Shown here piece by piece: positions 8,427-16,985 of a stretch of 33,885 bases of DNA. Position 1 is the stretch's first letter. Every line of letters begins with the position of its first letter. Below the pieces are notes generated by a model. It ran no database searches. It saw only the letters and a program-made list of their open reading frames with translations, and was not told the origin of the DNA. The translations under genes and the position numbers were made by a program. The DNA is from SZUA-430 sp964547645 (GTDB taxonomy: Bacteria > Pseudomonadota > Alphaproteobacteria > Micropepsales > Micropepsaceae): positions 1 through 33,885 of the forward strand of contig CAZJOM010000041.1 in assembly GCA_964547645.1 (NCBI GenBank), given 5' to 3'.

Positions 8427-8452
8427 CAAATCTCTTTGTGCAATCGCAGTGT

Positions 8453-8698
8453 TTAGCGCGGACCGGCGGCACGCACCGGCTTCGGCGTGCGGGGCAGGAC
8501 GCCCTCGCGTTGAAGCTTCTTGCGTTGCAGCTTGCGCGCCCGGCGTACGGCTTCGGCCTTTTCGCGCGCGCGCTTCTCGGACGGCTTTTCGTAATGGTTG
8601 CGCAGCTTCATCTCGCGGAACAAGCCTTCGCGCTGCATCTTCTTCTTCAGCGCCTTCAGGGCTTGGTCGACATTGTTGTCACGCACGATGATCTGCAA
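8453..8698 (-). CDS. rpsU: 30S ribosomal protein S21
   Basis: 81 aa, with the conserved start MQIIVRDNNVDQALKALKKK, then the motif REGLFREMKLR and a basic tail rich in RRARKLQRKKLQ. It is part of the 30S platform near the 3' end of 16S rRNA and takes part in initiation. The start codon is TTG (8696-8698), supported by the family N-terminus and by a strong GGAGG six bases upstream; the ATG further upstream is out of frame. The tail is longer than in E. coli S21 (71 aa), as is usual in alphaproteobacteria. It diverges from def, and the nearby COQ9 gene is a common neighbour of rpsU in this class. Confidence 0.96.
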   Translation of the reverse strand: MQIIVRDNNVDQALKALKKKMQREGLFREMKLRNHYEKPSEKRAREKAEAVRRARKLQRKKLQREGVLPRTPKPVRAAGPR

Positions 8699-8704
8699 AG
8701 GAAA

Positions 8705-8709
8705 CCTCC
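8705..8709 (-). promoter_or_regulatory. Shine-Dalgarno GGAGG deciding the TTG start of rpsU
   Basis: GGAGG on the minus strand, six bases before the TTG at 8698. It fixes the uncommon start codon of this highly expressed gene. Confidence 0.8.
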
Positions 8710-8838
8710 GGCCAATCCATAAAATGAAAGAGGCAACGCCGTCCTCGGGCGCTGCCCTTAATTGGGCGCGGTGAATACCAGAGCCGTGCGGCGCTGTCCA
8801 CCCTTGTCCCGGCCCATTTCGGCGGTCATATCAGCCGC

Positions 8839-9390
8839 ATGACCATTCGAAAAATCGCGCGCATGGGCCATCCGGTGCTTGGGAAAAAGGCCGAGCCCGT
8901 TACCGACCTTGGCGACCCCGAACTGCGACGACTTGTCGAGGACATGGTCGAGACCATGATCGACGCCAATGGGGCAGGGTTGGCCGCCCCCCAGGTCCAC
9001 GAAGCGATCCGCCTCGTGATCTTCCAAGCCCCGGCAGGCCGCGCTGACCCTGGCTTAAGCCAGGCTGAGGCGTTCGACCACACGGCCCCCCTGACCGTCC
9101 TCGTGAACCCCGTGATCGAGATACTGTCGGCTGAGCGCGAGGGCGGCTGGGAAGGCTGCCTCTCGGTCCCGGGCCTGCGCGGCTGGGTCGAGCGCCCGGC
9201 CCACATCCGCTACCGGGGCTTAGGCCTCGACGGTAAGCCGATTGAGCGCATCGCAAAGGGGTTCCACGCCCGCGTGGTACAGCACGAATGCGACCATTTG
9301 GATGGTATCCTCTACCCGCAACGCATGAGCGACCTGACGAAGCTCATCTTCGAGAGTGAGACAAAACATTGGCTCGAGCAAAGCGAGTAA
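8839..9390 (+). CDS. def: Peptide deformylase
   Basis: 183 aa metalloenzyme that removes the formyl group from the N-terminal Met of new proteins. All three family motifs are intact: GAGLAAPQ at residues 45-52, EGCLS at 105-109 (metal ligand Cys107) and HECDH at 149-153 (ligands His149, His153; catalytic Glu150). No Shine-Dalgarno is visible before the ATG at 8839. TTGTCC (8804-8809) and TCATAT (8826-8831), spaced by 16 nt, would start transcription at or next to the ATG, so the message may be leaderless. Its end overlaps the start of the COQ9 gene by 22 bases. Confidence 0.96.
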   Translation: MTIRKIARMGHPVLGKKAEPVTDLGDPELRRLVEDMVETMIDANGAGLAAPQVHEAIRLVIFQAPAGRADPGLSQAEAFDHTAPLTVLVNPVIEILSAEREGGWEGCLSVPGLRGWVERPAHIRYRGLGLDGKPIERIAKGFHARVVQHECDHLDGILYPQRMSDLTKLIFESETKHWLEQSE

Positions 9391-10043
9391 ACAAGGGCGC
9401 GACCCCGACGGAGAAGCTGCGCGAAAAAATCCTGCGCGAGGCGCTGCCCCATGTCGCGTTCGACGGCTGGACCGACAAGATGCTGAAGGAAGCGGCTGAC
9501 CGCGCCGGCGCCGATGACGCCGAACTGAAAGCGGCCTTCCCCCGCGGCGTCCCCGATGCGCTGGTCTACTTCTCCAGCGAAGCCGATCGCCAAATGACCG
9601 AAGCCGTCGAAGCCGCCAACCTGAAGACGATGAAGGTGCGCGAGCGCGTGACCTTTGCGGTGAGAAAACGTATCGAAGCCGTTGCCGAGCAAAAGGAAGC
9701 CGCCCGCCGCGCCGCCGCTGTCTTCGCGCTGCCCATGCATGCGCTCGACGGCGCGACCTGCGTGTACCGTTCGGTCGACGCGATGTGGCGCGCCATCGGC
9801 GACACCTCGACCGACTTCAATTTCTATACGAAGCGCGCGCTCCTCTCCGGCGTCTACACCACCACCATGCTCTACTGGTTCGCCGACAACAGCGACGACG
9901 CCAAGGACACCTGGAAGTTCCTCGACGACCGCATCGCCAACGTGATGCAAATCGAAAAGGTGAAGGCCCAAGTCGAGAAGCTCACCGAGGGCCTGCCCAA
10001 CCCTCTTACGATCCTGGGCGCGCTGCGCTATCCGAAGCGCTGA
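9369..10043 (+). CDS. COQ9 family protein (ubiquinone biosynthesis lipid-binding factor)
   Basis: 224 aa starting with TTG at 9369, inside the end of def; GAGAGTGAGA lies upstream as a ribosome-binding site. The N-terminal part resembles a TetR-like helical domain (EKLREKILREALPHVAFDGW, DKMLKEAADRAG), and the C-terminal part carries the COQ9 signatures (DAMWRAIGDTSTDFNFYTKR and LSGVYTTTMLYWFAD). COQ9 proteins bind ubiquinone precursors or lipids and present them to the hydroxylase COQ7 in ubiquinone synthesis; that role is established in mitochondria and inferred here. Start choice is moderately certain. Confidence 0.92.
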   Translation: MARAKRVNKGATPTEKLREKILREALPHVAFDGWTDKMLKEAADRAGADDAELKAAFPRGVPDALVYFSSEADRQMTEAVEAANLKTMKVRERVTFAVRKRIEAVAEQKEAARRAAAVFALPMHALDGATCVYRSVDAMWRAIGDTSTDFNFYTKRALLSGVYTTTMLYWFADNSDDAKDTWKFLDDRIANVMQIEKVKAQVEKLTEGLPNPLTILGALRYPKR

Positions 10044-10135
10044 CACCGGTTCAGTTTGACGGCAGGAAGCGGAGTGCTTCACCACGCCGCGAACCATAGA
10101 CGCTGTGCCTTGGTCCACGGACGGAGGCGTCAGAC

Positions 10136-10882
10136 ATGTTGCTCGAAGGCAAGGTTGCAATCATCACTGGCGCCAGCTCCGGCATAGGCCGGGCCGCGGC
10201 ATTTCTCTTTGCGAAACATGGCGCAAGAGTGGTCTTGAACGCACGCGGCGTTAACGCGCTTACCGGCGTTGTTGCCGAAGTGGAAGCAAGCGGGGGTAGA
10301 GCTTGCGCGGTTTCCGGCGACGTCGTGGATGATGGCGTCCAACATCAGTTGGTCGCGACCGCGCGCTCCCGCTTTGGCGGTCTCGACATCGCGTTCAACA
10401 ACGCGGGCGTCGTCGGCCCGCTGGCGCCGCTTACCGAATTGGCGCCCCAAGACTGGCAGCGCGTGATCGACGTCAACTTGACCGCGGCGTATTTAGGCGC
10501 GCGTCACCAGATTCCGGCGATGATCGAGCGCGGCGGCGGCTCGATCGTCTTCACTTCGAGCTTCGTCGGCAGCAGCGTGTCCCTGCCGGGCATGACCGCC
10601 TATGGCACGGCGAAGGCAGCCCTGTCCGGCCTCGTGAAGGGGATCACCGCCGACTACGCCCAGGCAGGCATACGCGCAAACGCGCTTCTCTCCGGCGGCG
10701 CGGAGACCGGCATGGCCAGCGACCCGGCCCAACGTGAGTGGGCGGCAGGACTCCACGCCATGAGACGACTGGCAAAGCCTGAAGAGATAGCCAACGTCGC
10801 CCTGTTTCTCGTCAGCGGCATGGCGAGCTTTGTGACTGGAACCGCTGTTTGGGCCGACGGCGGCAACTCGGCGGTCAAGTGA
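10136..10882 (+). CDS. SDR family oxidoreductase
   Basis: 248 aa, a classical short-chain dehydrogenase/reductase. The cofactor loop is TGASSGIG at residues 11-18, the NNAG motif is present in AFNNAGVVGP, the catalytic Ser lies in FTSSFVG, and the YxxxK pair is YGTAK. The C-terminal FVTGTAVWADGG is the usual fold-closing motif. It uses NAD(P)H to interconvert an alcohol and a ketone; the substrate is unknown. A GGAGG eight bases before the ATG supports the start. It is convergent with the MBL hydrolase gene, leaving only 10 bp between the stops. Confidence 0.93.
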   Translation: MLLEGKVAIITGASSGIGRAAAFLFAKHGARVVLNARGVNALTGVVAEVEASGGRACAVSGDVVDDGVQHQLVATARSRFGGLDIAFNNAGVVGPLAPLTELAPQDWQRVIDVNLTAAYLGARHQIPAMIERGGGSIVFTSSFVGSSVSLPGMTAYGTAKAALSGLVKGITADYAQAGIRANALLSGGAETGMASDPAQREWAAGLHAMRRLAKPEEIANVALFLVSGMASFVTGTAVWADGGNSAVK

Positions 10883-10892
10883 CACGAGCCCC

Positions 10893-11804
10893 TCAATTAA
10901 ACGTCCCCGCAAACGCGCCGGCGGCGGTCAGTTCGTTCATATGCTTGACGTCGTGCCCGGGCACCATGATCAGGTTCGGCTCGGCTTCATGCAACTGTTT
11001 GAACGCTGCCAGTTCGTTCAACACCGCATCGCGATCCTCGCCCAAGAAGTACCAGGAGACAAACCGCGCCCGCGTGCGCACGCGCTCAACGTTTTCCCAA
11101 CGCCACGCCACATCGCCCAGGAACAAGTACTCCTTGCCGTTTGCGAGTTGGACGAAGACGAGTTGGCTCCCGGGCGTATGACCCGGCGCCTTGATCAAGA
11201 CCACGCCGGGCGCCAGCACCTGATAGCGGTCGTAGGTCAGGGGCGTGTACCCCGCGAGTGCGCCGTCGGGGAATTTCAAGCCGAACATCTTTTCGGGATG
11301 ATCGACTTGCTCCTTCGTTAGCCGCGTATGGGCAAGAACGCCGGCAAGCTGTGGATGGGCGACGAGGCCGCCGATATGGTCGGGATGTTCGTGCGTGATC
11401 GCAACCGCTGACGCGTTGAGCATCGCCGTCTGCATGCGCGCATAAGCGGCCGGATCGAAGCTCGGGTCTTTCTCCTTCGCGGCCTGGCCACCGTCAATCG
11501 CCGTATCGATGACGACGGTCGTGCCCGGAAACACCAGCTGATAGGAATAGACCGGGACATCCGTCTCCGCCCACGTTTCGCCGGCGACCATCGCGGTGAA
11601 AGGCATTTGGAACGCCGCGATCCGCTCCACCCGAATCTCGCTCGCCTTATTGTTGTGGATGGAATTGGCGAGGCTTCGAACCTCCGCCATATCGATGCTG
11701 TAGCTGCCACCCGAAGGCCCTGACGCATCGACGATAAGCCAGTAGTAAGCCCCGGCACCCGTAACGGCGAGCCCCAGAACGACAAAACCGAACCAACGCA
11801 ACAT
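10893..11804 (-). CDS. Membrane-anchored metallo-beta-lactamase-fold hydrolase
   Basis: 303 aa. An N-terminal helix at residues 4-24 (FGFVVLGLAVTGAGAYYW) is a signal anchor, so the catalytic part is periplasmic. The metal-binding motif HEHPDH is at residues 138-143, followed by the third ligand His in APGHTPGS, the bridging Asp in FLGDVAW and the last His in VPGHD. This is a complete two-metal MBL-fold site. The family includes lactonases, glyoxalase II and other hydrolases; the substrate is unknown. It lies 47 nt after the membrane-protein gene and ends a minus-strand cassette starting at 13790. Confidence 0.87.
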   Translation of the reverse strand: MLRWFGFVVLGLAVTGAGAYYWLIVDASGPSGGSYSIDMAEVRSLANSIHNNKASEIRVERIAAFQMPFTAMVAGETWAETDVPVYSYQLVFPGTTVVIDTAIDGGQAAKEKDPSFDPAAYARMQTAMLNASAVAITHEHPDHIGGLVAHPQLAGVLAHTRLTKEQVDHPEKMFGLKFPDGALAGYTPLTYDRYQVLAPGVVLIKAPGHTPGSQLVFVQLANGKEYLFLGDVAWRWENVERVRTRARFVSWYFLGEDRDAVLNELAAFKQLHEAEPNLIMVPGHDVKHMNELTAAGAFAGTFN

Positions 11805-11851
11805 GAAGCTCTCCCCGACCGATGGCGCGCCAAGTTAGACCGGCCGGCTCG

Positions 11852-12529
11852 TCATTGGCCAGCGGTGTCCTTCTGCCCCGCTCTCGCAAGCCCAGCAAAC
11901 AACGGCACCGACAGCACGAACGTCGCAATGAAGAAGAGCCCGCGCGCGATCGCTAGAGGCCGCGTCAGTTCCGGCGGGGTGACATAGATCGCAAGCCCAA
12001 GCGGCACGAACACGAACCAAATGCCAAGCGCAATGAACGTGCCGAGCGCGCCTAAGCGCATGAAACCGAACGCAAACAGGAACGATCCCACATAGACCGT
12101 ATGGAACTTCACGCTCGAGGCGAGCATCTGCAACTGGCTTTCCTCCGTCGTCACGGGAAGGCCGTGCTCGGCTGCAAACAGCATCGTCAAGATGTGATGG
12201 TTCTCGATCGCGTCGAGCAACGCGCCGAGCAGCAATGCGCCAAGCGCCACCGCTCGCACCGGCAAGCTCACCACATCGCGCAGCCGCGCCGTCAGCAACA
12301 CAAAGAAGGCCGTGTAGAAGACGATGTACGCGTTGTCGAATCCGATGTTGAACCGAAGCCCTTGCGGGCTCGTGAGCAGCTTCGGCACGTTCTCTGTCGC
12401 AAGCCGCGCCAGCTGAAACGGCTCTTGAGAGATTCCGGCGTTCAAGCCTGCGACCAGAATCCCAGTGACCGCAAGCGCCGCAAACAGCGCGAGCGTCGCC
12501 AGCGCACGATCAAGCAGTGTCTGACTCAT
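11852..12529 (-). CDS. Six-helix membrane protein of unknown function
   Basis: 225 aa from the ATG at 12529, preceded by a GGGGGA ribosome-binding site; its ATG overlaps the thioesterase stop (ATGA). I see about six helices: a signal-like first helix (ALATLALFAALAVTGILVAG), then segments around NAYIVFYTAFFVLLTAR, VRAVALGALLLGALLDAIE, TVYVGSFLFAFGFMR, FIALGIWFVFVPLGLAIYV and GLFFIATFVLSVPLFAGLA. A DAIENHHILTML segment holds paired His residues at a membrane edge. I do not recognise the family. Translational coupling ties it to the thioesterase and alpha/beta hydrolase upstream. Confidence 0.8.
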   Translation of the reverse strand: MSQTLLDRALATLALFAALAVTGILVAGLNAGISQEPFQLARLATENVPKLLTSPQGLRFNIGFDNAYIVFYTAFFVLLTARLRDVVSLPVRAVALGALLLGALLDAIENHHILTMLFAAEHGLPVTTEESQLQMLASSVKFHTVYVGSFLFAFGFMRLGALGTFIALGIWFVFVPLGLAIYVTPPELTRPLAIARGLFFIATFVLSVPLFAGLARAGQKDTAGQ

Positions 12530-12954
12530 TCGGATTTCCCCCTGTGGTCCTGGTGAGGTTGAAGTGTGGCTTTGAACGTCACGCTCGCTTTCGCAAGCAA
12601 AATGCCGGCACCGTCGCGCAATTCCGACTCGGCAAAGGCGATCGATCGACCGCTCTTGACGATCCAGCCTTCGCCGATCAGGCGTCCCGTCTTGGTGCTC
12701 GCCAGGAAGGCCACTTTCATTTCGAGCGCCACGCGAGGTTGGTCGATGTGCTCCTGCGCCAACATGACCGCGTGCCCGCACAGGCTTTCCAGCATTGCGG
12801 CGACGAACCCGCCAAAGACTTGGCCGCCGCGATTCAAAAACGCGTCGCCGACGTCGAACGAGGCTCTGACGAAGTGGCGCGCTTTATCCTCGCTCAGCGT
12901 CGTCTTGCCAAGCGACGTTTCTGCCGGTGATCTTTGGACCATAGCCTCGGTCAT
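12526..12954 (-). CDS. PaaI-type thioesterase (hotdog fold)
   Basis: 142 aa from the ATG at 12954, which overlaps the hydrolase stop in ATGA. The hotdog signature is visible as FLNRGGQVFGGFVAAMLESLCG at the start of the long central helix, followed by strands VALEMKVAFLAST and GWIVKSGRSIAFAESELRD. Such proteins hydrolyse acyl- or aryl-CoA thioesters in the cytoplasm. The chain length fits single-domain PaaI/YbgC enzymes. Its coupling to an alpha/beta hydrolase and its likely TetR control suggest a role in breaking down a specific acyl or aromatic compound; the substrate is unknown. Confidence 0.85.
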   Translation of the reverse strand: MTEAMVQRSPAETSLGKTTLSEDKARHFVRASFDVGDAFLNRGGQVFGGFVAAMLESLCGHAVMLAQEHIDQPRVALEMKVAFLASTKTGRLIGEGWIVKSGRSIAFAESELRDGAGILLAKASVTFKATLQPHQDHRGKSE

Positions 12955-13790
12955 GACAGCGTTGCCGCAAATTTCCTGAACGCCTTGGCGAACGCGGCCG
13001 GCCGTTCGAGAAAGGCGGCATGGCCACCCCCAAACCTTGTCAGCGTCGCCCGCTTCATCTTTGAGATCGCGGGCATGCAAGCTTTAAGCTGGATGAGCCG
13101 GTCGCCCGTCGCCCACGCAAACCACACAGGCACATCCAACTTGACTGCCGTTGAGCGAATATCGGCCTCGGGTCTGCCAAACGACCGCCACGCATCGCGC
13201 AGAACCTCCGACACGTCGTAGCCCGCCGCAATGATGCGCCGGCGCTGCGCGCGCGCGGCAGCCGACGGCAACACCAAAAACGTGTAGTAGGCGCTAAACG
13301 CCGTCCCGAACCACCACGCCTTGCGCACACCGGCATCGAAGAAGCGGGCCATCGCGCTGCACGCCTTGCTGATCGCGGGTGTGATCTCGATCAGCCCACC
13401 CGTGTTGCACAGCACCAACGCCTTCACAGGGCGCTCCGCCGCGCAACGCAGAGCCGCAGCCCCGCCGATCGAGTTGCCGAACAGTATGGGGCGCTCGATC
13501 TTCAGTGCATCGAGCAAGCCGACCAAGAGGTCGCCATACCGCGCGGCGGAGGCGGGCTGATGATCTTGTCCCGACCGCCCCTGGTCCGGCCAGTCGACGC
13601 GGATCACCTCGAACTGCCCGCGCACCGCGGCCGCGAACGCTTCGAAGTCCCGCCCGCCGTGTCCGGTCGCGTGTAAGCAGACGACAGGCTGCCCGCGTCC
13701 CTCGCGCACATAGGCGATGCTGACGCCATCGACGGTCACGGTCGGCGAACCTTTCGGCACGCCAGTCTCTTCCACCCGCTCACGGCCCAT
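12951..13790 (-). CDS. Alpha/beta hydrolase
   Basis: 279 aa from the ATG at 13790. The catalytic triad positions are visible: nucleophile elbow GNSIGG, acid in ATGDRLI, and His in FGGGHAAFLE near the C-terminus. The oxyanion loop is HATGHGG. The N-terminal strand TVTVDGVSIAYVREGRG is typical. An upstream TTG at 13811 would add seven residues, but it lies one base from the palindrome at 13813-13834, so the ATG is preferred. It is the first gene of a minus-strand cassette with ATGA overlaps and probably sits under control of the divergent TetR. Esterase, lactonase or carbon-carbon hydrolase activity are all possible. Confidence 0.88.
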   Translation of the reverse strand: MGRERVEETGVPKGSPTVTVDGVSIAYVREGRGQPVVCLHATGHGGRDFEAFAAAVRGQFEVIRVDWPDQGRSGQDHQPASAARYGDLLVGLLDALKIERPILFGNSIGGAAALRCAAERPVKALVLCNTGGLIEITPAISKACSAMARFFDAGVRKAWWFGTAFSAYYTFLVLPSAAARAQRRRIIAAGYDVSEVLRDAWRSFGRPEADIRSTAVKLDVPVWFAWATGDRLIQLKACMPAISKMKRATLTRFGGGHAAFLERPAAFAKAFRKFAATLS

Positions 13791-13812
13791 CCAACTTCGC
13801 CCCGCTTTCAAT

Positions 13813-13834
13813 AAAGTGATAAATATATCACTTT
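13813..13834. promoter_or_regulatory. Perfect 9-bp inverted repeat, probable TetR operator
   Basis: Arms AAAGTGATA (13813-13821) and TATCACTTT (13826-13834) match exactly as an inverted repeat around a 4-nt AATA spacer. The site is AT-rich in GC-rich DNA. It lies 22 bp before the hydrolase ATG and 59 bp before the TetR ATG. On the minus strand it overlaps a possible -10 box (TATTTA, 13820-13825) paired with TTGCGC (13843-13848) at 17 nt. Position and symmetry fit a TetR-dimer operator controlling the hydrolase cassette and perhaps its own gene. Confidence 0.7.
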
Positions 13835-13893
13835 AACATCGCGCGCAACCGCAAAACGCGCTAAGCCTTCAGGGTCAAGCGAAAGGGATCGGA

Positions 13894-14493
13894 ATGGCGC
13901 AAACACGCGCGCAAAAGCCGAAACGAGAGGGCCGGCCGTCGTCGGCGGTCTCGGCGGCCACGCGGACGAAACTAATCGCGGCTGCCGCCAAGGAGTTCAA
14001 TCAGCACGGTTACCACGCGACCGATACGAACAAGATCGCTCGTCGTGCCGGCTTCGCGCCGCAGACGTTCTACCGTTGGTTCCGCGACAAGACCGAGATC
14101 TTCATCGCCGTCTACCGCCTATGGGAAGATCAAGAGCGCGAGATGCTGGCGACGCTCATTGCTCAACGCGCGCAAGCGACCGACCTAGTCGACGCGGCGA
14201 TCGCCCATCACCGTGCCTATCTCACGTTCCGCCGCAGCCTGCGGACGCTGTCCTACGAAGAACCCGCGGTGCGCAGCGCTCGCGCGCAAAGCCGTCTGCG
14301 CCAGATTGAGAACATAAAGAGCTGGACCGCGCCGATGAACCGCTCGACCGGCGAAATCGCAACCATCCTGCTGCAGATGGAGCGCCTAGCCGACGCCCTC
14401 GCCGAACGCGAACTCGCCGACCTCGGTCTCGACGAAACCGCCACCCGCACCGCGTTCGCCGTTCTACAAAAAAGCCTGCGCCGCCCGAGCTAG
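13894..14493 (+). CDS. TetR family transcriptional regulator
   Basis: 199 aa. The N-terminal helix-turn-helix domain covers about residues 22-72: RTKLIAAAAKEFNQHGYHAT, then DTNKIARRAGFAPQTFYRWF (recognition helix APQTFYRWF) and the following RDKTEIF. The C-terminal all-helical ligand-binding domain has no distinctive motif. The start has an AAAGGG ribosome-binding site. It diverges from the alpha/beta hydrolase-thioesterase cassette across the palindrome at 13813-13834, so it probably represses that cassette until a ligand binds. Its stop overlaps the purK stop from the other strand by three bases. Confidence 0.9.
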   Translation: MAQTRAQKPKREGRPSSAVSAATRTKLIAAAAKEFNQHGYHATDTNKIARRAGFAPQTFYRWFRDKTEIFIAVYRLWEDQEREMLATLIAQRAQATDLVDAAIAHHRAYLTFRRSLRTLSYEEPAVRSARAQSRLRQIENIKSWTAPMNRSTGEIATILLQMERLADALAERELADLGLDETATRTAFAVLQKSLRRPS

Positions 14494-15593
14494 TTTCCGT
14501 CGGGCCGCAACCCCAACGGATAAATCCGCGTCACGTGCCCCATCTTGCGGCCGTCGCGCGCCTCGCCTTTGCCATAGAGGTGCACGGCCGTTGCCGGTTC
14601 GCGCGCGAATTGCGCCCATCCGTGCGCCTCCGCGCCGAGCAAATTCGTCATCACCGCATCGCTGTGCCGCGCGGGATCGCCGAGCGGCCAGCCCGCGACC
14701 GCGCGGATGTGTTGCTCGAATTGGCTGACCGCGCAGCCGTCGATCGTCCAGTGGCCGGAGTTGTGTACCCGCGGCGCGATCTCATTCACCAACAGCTTGC
14801 CGTCGCGCGTCTCGAACATCTCGACCGCCATCACGCCGACATAGTCGAAGGCGCTGAGCAACCGCGTCGCGATCTGCTCGGCCGCCGCCTTCAAGCGCAG
14901 CGGCGCGCGGGCAGGGGCCAGCGTCGTGCGCAGGATGTGGTTCTCGTGCCGGTTCTCGACCAGATCGAAGCACGCGACCGATCCATCGACCCCACGCGCG
15001 GCCACCACCGACAACTCGCGCGTAAAGTCGACGAAGCCCTCCAGAATGCAGGGCACGCGCTTCAACGCATCCCACCCTGGCGCCAGCTGATCCGCCGCGC
15101 GCACGATCTTCTGCCCCTTGCCGTCGTAGCCAAGCCGCGCCGTCTTCAGCACCGATGGCGCCCCGACGGACGCGAGCGCCGCCTTCAGCGACGCTTCCGA
15201 ATCGATCATCGCAAACGGCGTCGTCGCGATCCCAAGATCGCGTGCGAACGACTTCTCCGCGAACCGATCCTGAATGACGCTAAGCGCCTTTGGGTTCGGC
15301 CGCACAGACTTCAGATCGCTGAGCACCGCCGCCGCATCGCCCGGGACGTTCTCGAATTCGTACGTCACGACATCGACGCCGCGCGCGAACGCGACCAGTG
15401 CATCGTGATCGCCATAGTCGGCAACGACATGGCTATCGCAGACCTGAAACGCAGGGCTGTCCTTCTCAGGTGCAAAGATCGCGCACTTGAGGCCAAGCCG
15501 CGCGGCCGCCATCGCGAGCATGCGGCCAAGCTGTCCGCCGCCCAGAATGCCGATCGTTCCGCCCGGCGGAACCGCGTGCACGTTAGCGGACAT
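14490..15593 (-). CDS. purK: 5-(carboxyamino)imidazole ribonucleotide synthase (PurK)
   Basis: 367 aa from the ATG at 15593 (an ATG three codons upstream at 15602 is the alternative). It makes N5-CAIR from AIR, ATP and bicarbonate in purine synthesis. The N-terminal loop GGGQLGRMLAMAA is diagnostic of PurK. The ATP-grasp core shows VLKTARLGYDGKGQ, CILEGFVDFTRELSV, and the metal-binding end EMFETRDGKLLVNEIAPRVH with NSGHWTIDGC. The start overlaps the end of purE by about 10 nt, the usual purEK coupling. Convergent overlap with the TetR gene at its 3' end leaves no room for a separate terminator. Confidence 0.96.
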   Translation of the reverse strand: MSANVHAVPPGGTIGILGGGQLGRMLAMAAARLGLKCAIFAPEKDSPAFQVCDSHVVADYGDHDALVAFARGVDVVTYEFENVPGDAAAVLSDLKSVRPNPKALSVIQDRFAEKSFARDLGIATTPFAMIDSEASLKAALASVGAPSVLKTARLGYDGKGQKIVRAADQLAPGWDALKRVPCILEGFVDFTRELSVVAARGVDGSVACFDLVENRHENHILRTTLAPARAPLRLKAAAEQIATRLLSAFDYVGVMAVEMFETRDGKLLVNEIAPRVHNSGHWTIDGCAVSQFEQHIRAVAGWPLGDPARHSDAVMTNLLGAEAHGWAQFAREPATAVHLYGKGEARDGRKMGHVTRIYPLGLRPDGN

Positions 15594-16113
15594 GGTCCTC
15601 ATCGACCGGTGCTTCGGGAACGTCCGCCGTTTGCCGCGCGCGATAGGCGTCCAGCCGCTTGGCCAGTTCCTTGTCGTTGAGCGCGAGGATCGCCGCCGCC
15701 AGCAAAGCCGCGTTGATCGCGCCGGGCTTGCCGATCGCGAGTGTCCCGACCGGCACGCCGCCCGGCATTTGCACGATCGAAAGCAAGCTGTCCAAACCGT
15801 TCAGCCCGGTTGCCGCCACCGGCACGCCCAACACGGGCAGCGTCGTCATCGCGGACGTCATTCCTGGCAGGTGCGCGGCGCCGCCCGCACCGGCAATAAT
15901 GACTTGCAAGCCGCGTGCCTTCGCCCCTTTGGCATAGGCGAACAACCGATCGGGGGTTCGATGCGCCGACACGACCCGCACTTCGAAATCGACGCCGAGC
16001 TTGTCAAGCGTCTCGGCCGCGGACGACATCGTCGCCCAGTCGGACTTCGAGCCCATGATGATGCCGACGTCGGCGCCGCTTGTTTTGGCTTGATCTTTGG
16101 CCGCTTTGGCCAT
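15583..16113 (-). CDS. purE: 5-(carboxyamino)imidazole ribonucleotide mutase (PurE)
   Basis: 176 aa. It converts N5-CAIR to CAIR in the step after PurK. The family signatures are GIIMGSKSDWATM, the catalytic-site loop VSAHRTPDR, and the glycine-rich GAGGAAHLPGM. VPVAATGLNGLDSLLSIVQMP completes the octamer-forming core. The first ~12 residues (MAKAAKDQAKTS) are a short charged extension. It is the first gene of a purEK pair; the disposition is minus-strand, divergent from the diguanylate cyclase gene at 16266. Confidence 0.96.
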   Translation of the reverse strand: MAKAAKDQAKTSGADVGIIMGSKSDWATMSSAAETLDKLGVDFEVRVVSAHRTPDRLFAYAKGAKARGLQVIIAGAGGAAHLPGMTSAMTTLPVLGVPVAATGLNGLDSLLSIVQMPGGVPVGTLAIGKPGAINAALLAAAILALNDKELAKRLDAYRARQTADVPEAPVDEDHVR

Positions 16114-16154
16114 GGGCTTCCTTGCGTGTCAGCTGAGCGAAAAGAAGCGCCGGA

Positions 16155-16160
16155 CTATAG
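16155..16160 (-). promoter_or_regulatory. Candidate -10 box (TATAGT) of purE
   Basis: TATAGT on the minus strand, about 42 nt before the purE ATG. Upstream at 17-18 nt only weak -35 candidates (TTCACT, TTTCAC) are found. It has the same hexamer as the proposed pnt promoter. Confidence 0.35.
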
Positions 16161-16265
16161 GGCTTGGAGCCGCGTAAGTGAAACGCCCGTTCCCTTAACG
16201 ATTAAGCATTTGGTCGCAGTTTGGGACCTACCGGTCGCGCATGACGTGAGGCATTCTGGCATTCG

Positions 16266-16985
<720 letters not shown>

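Noticed and set aside
13790..13811. TTG at 13811 as start of the alpha/beta hydrolase
   Set aside because: It would place the start codon one base from the palindrome that probably overlaps the promoter; the in-frame ATG at 13790 is more consistent.
14535..15680. 381-aa plus-strand frame opposite purK
   Set aside because: Arg/His-rich antisense shadow of a recognised ATP-grasp enzyme.
16190..16210. TTAACGATTAA upstream of the GGDEF gene as a CtrA box
   Set aside because: The spacing between the two TTAA halves is 3 nt rather than the 7 nt of the CtrA consensus.
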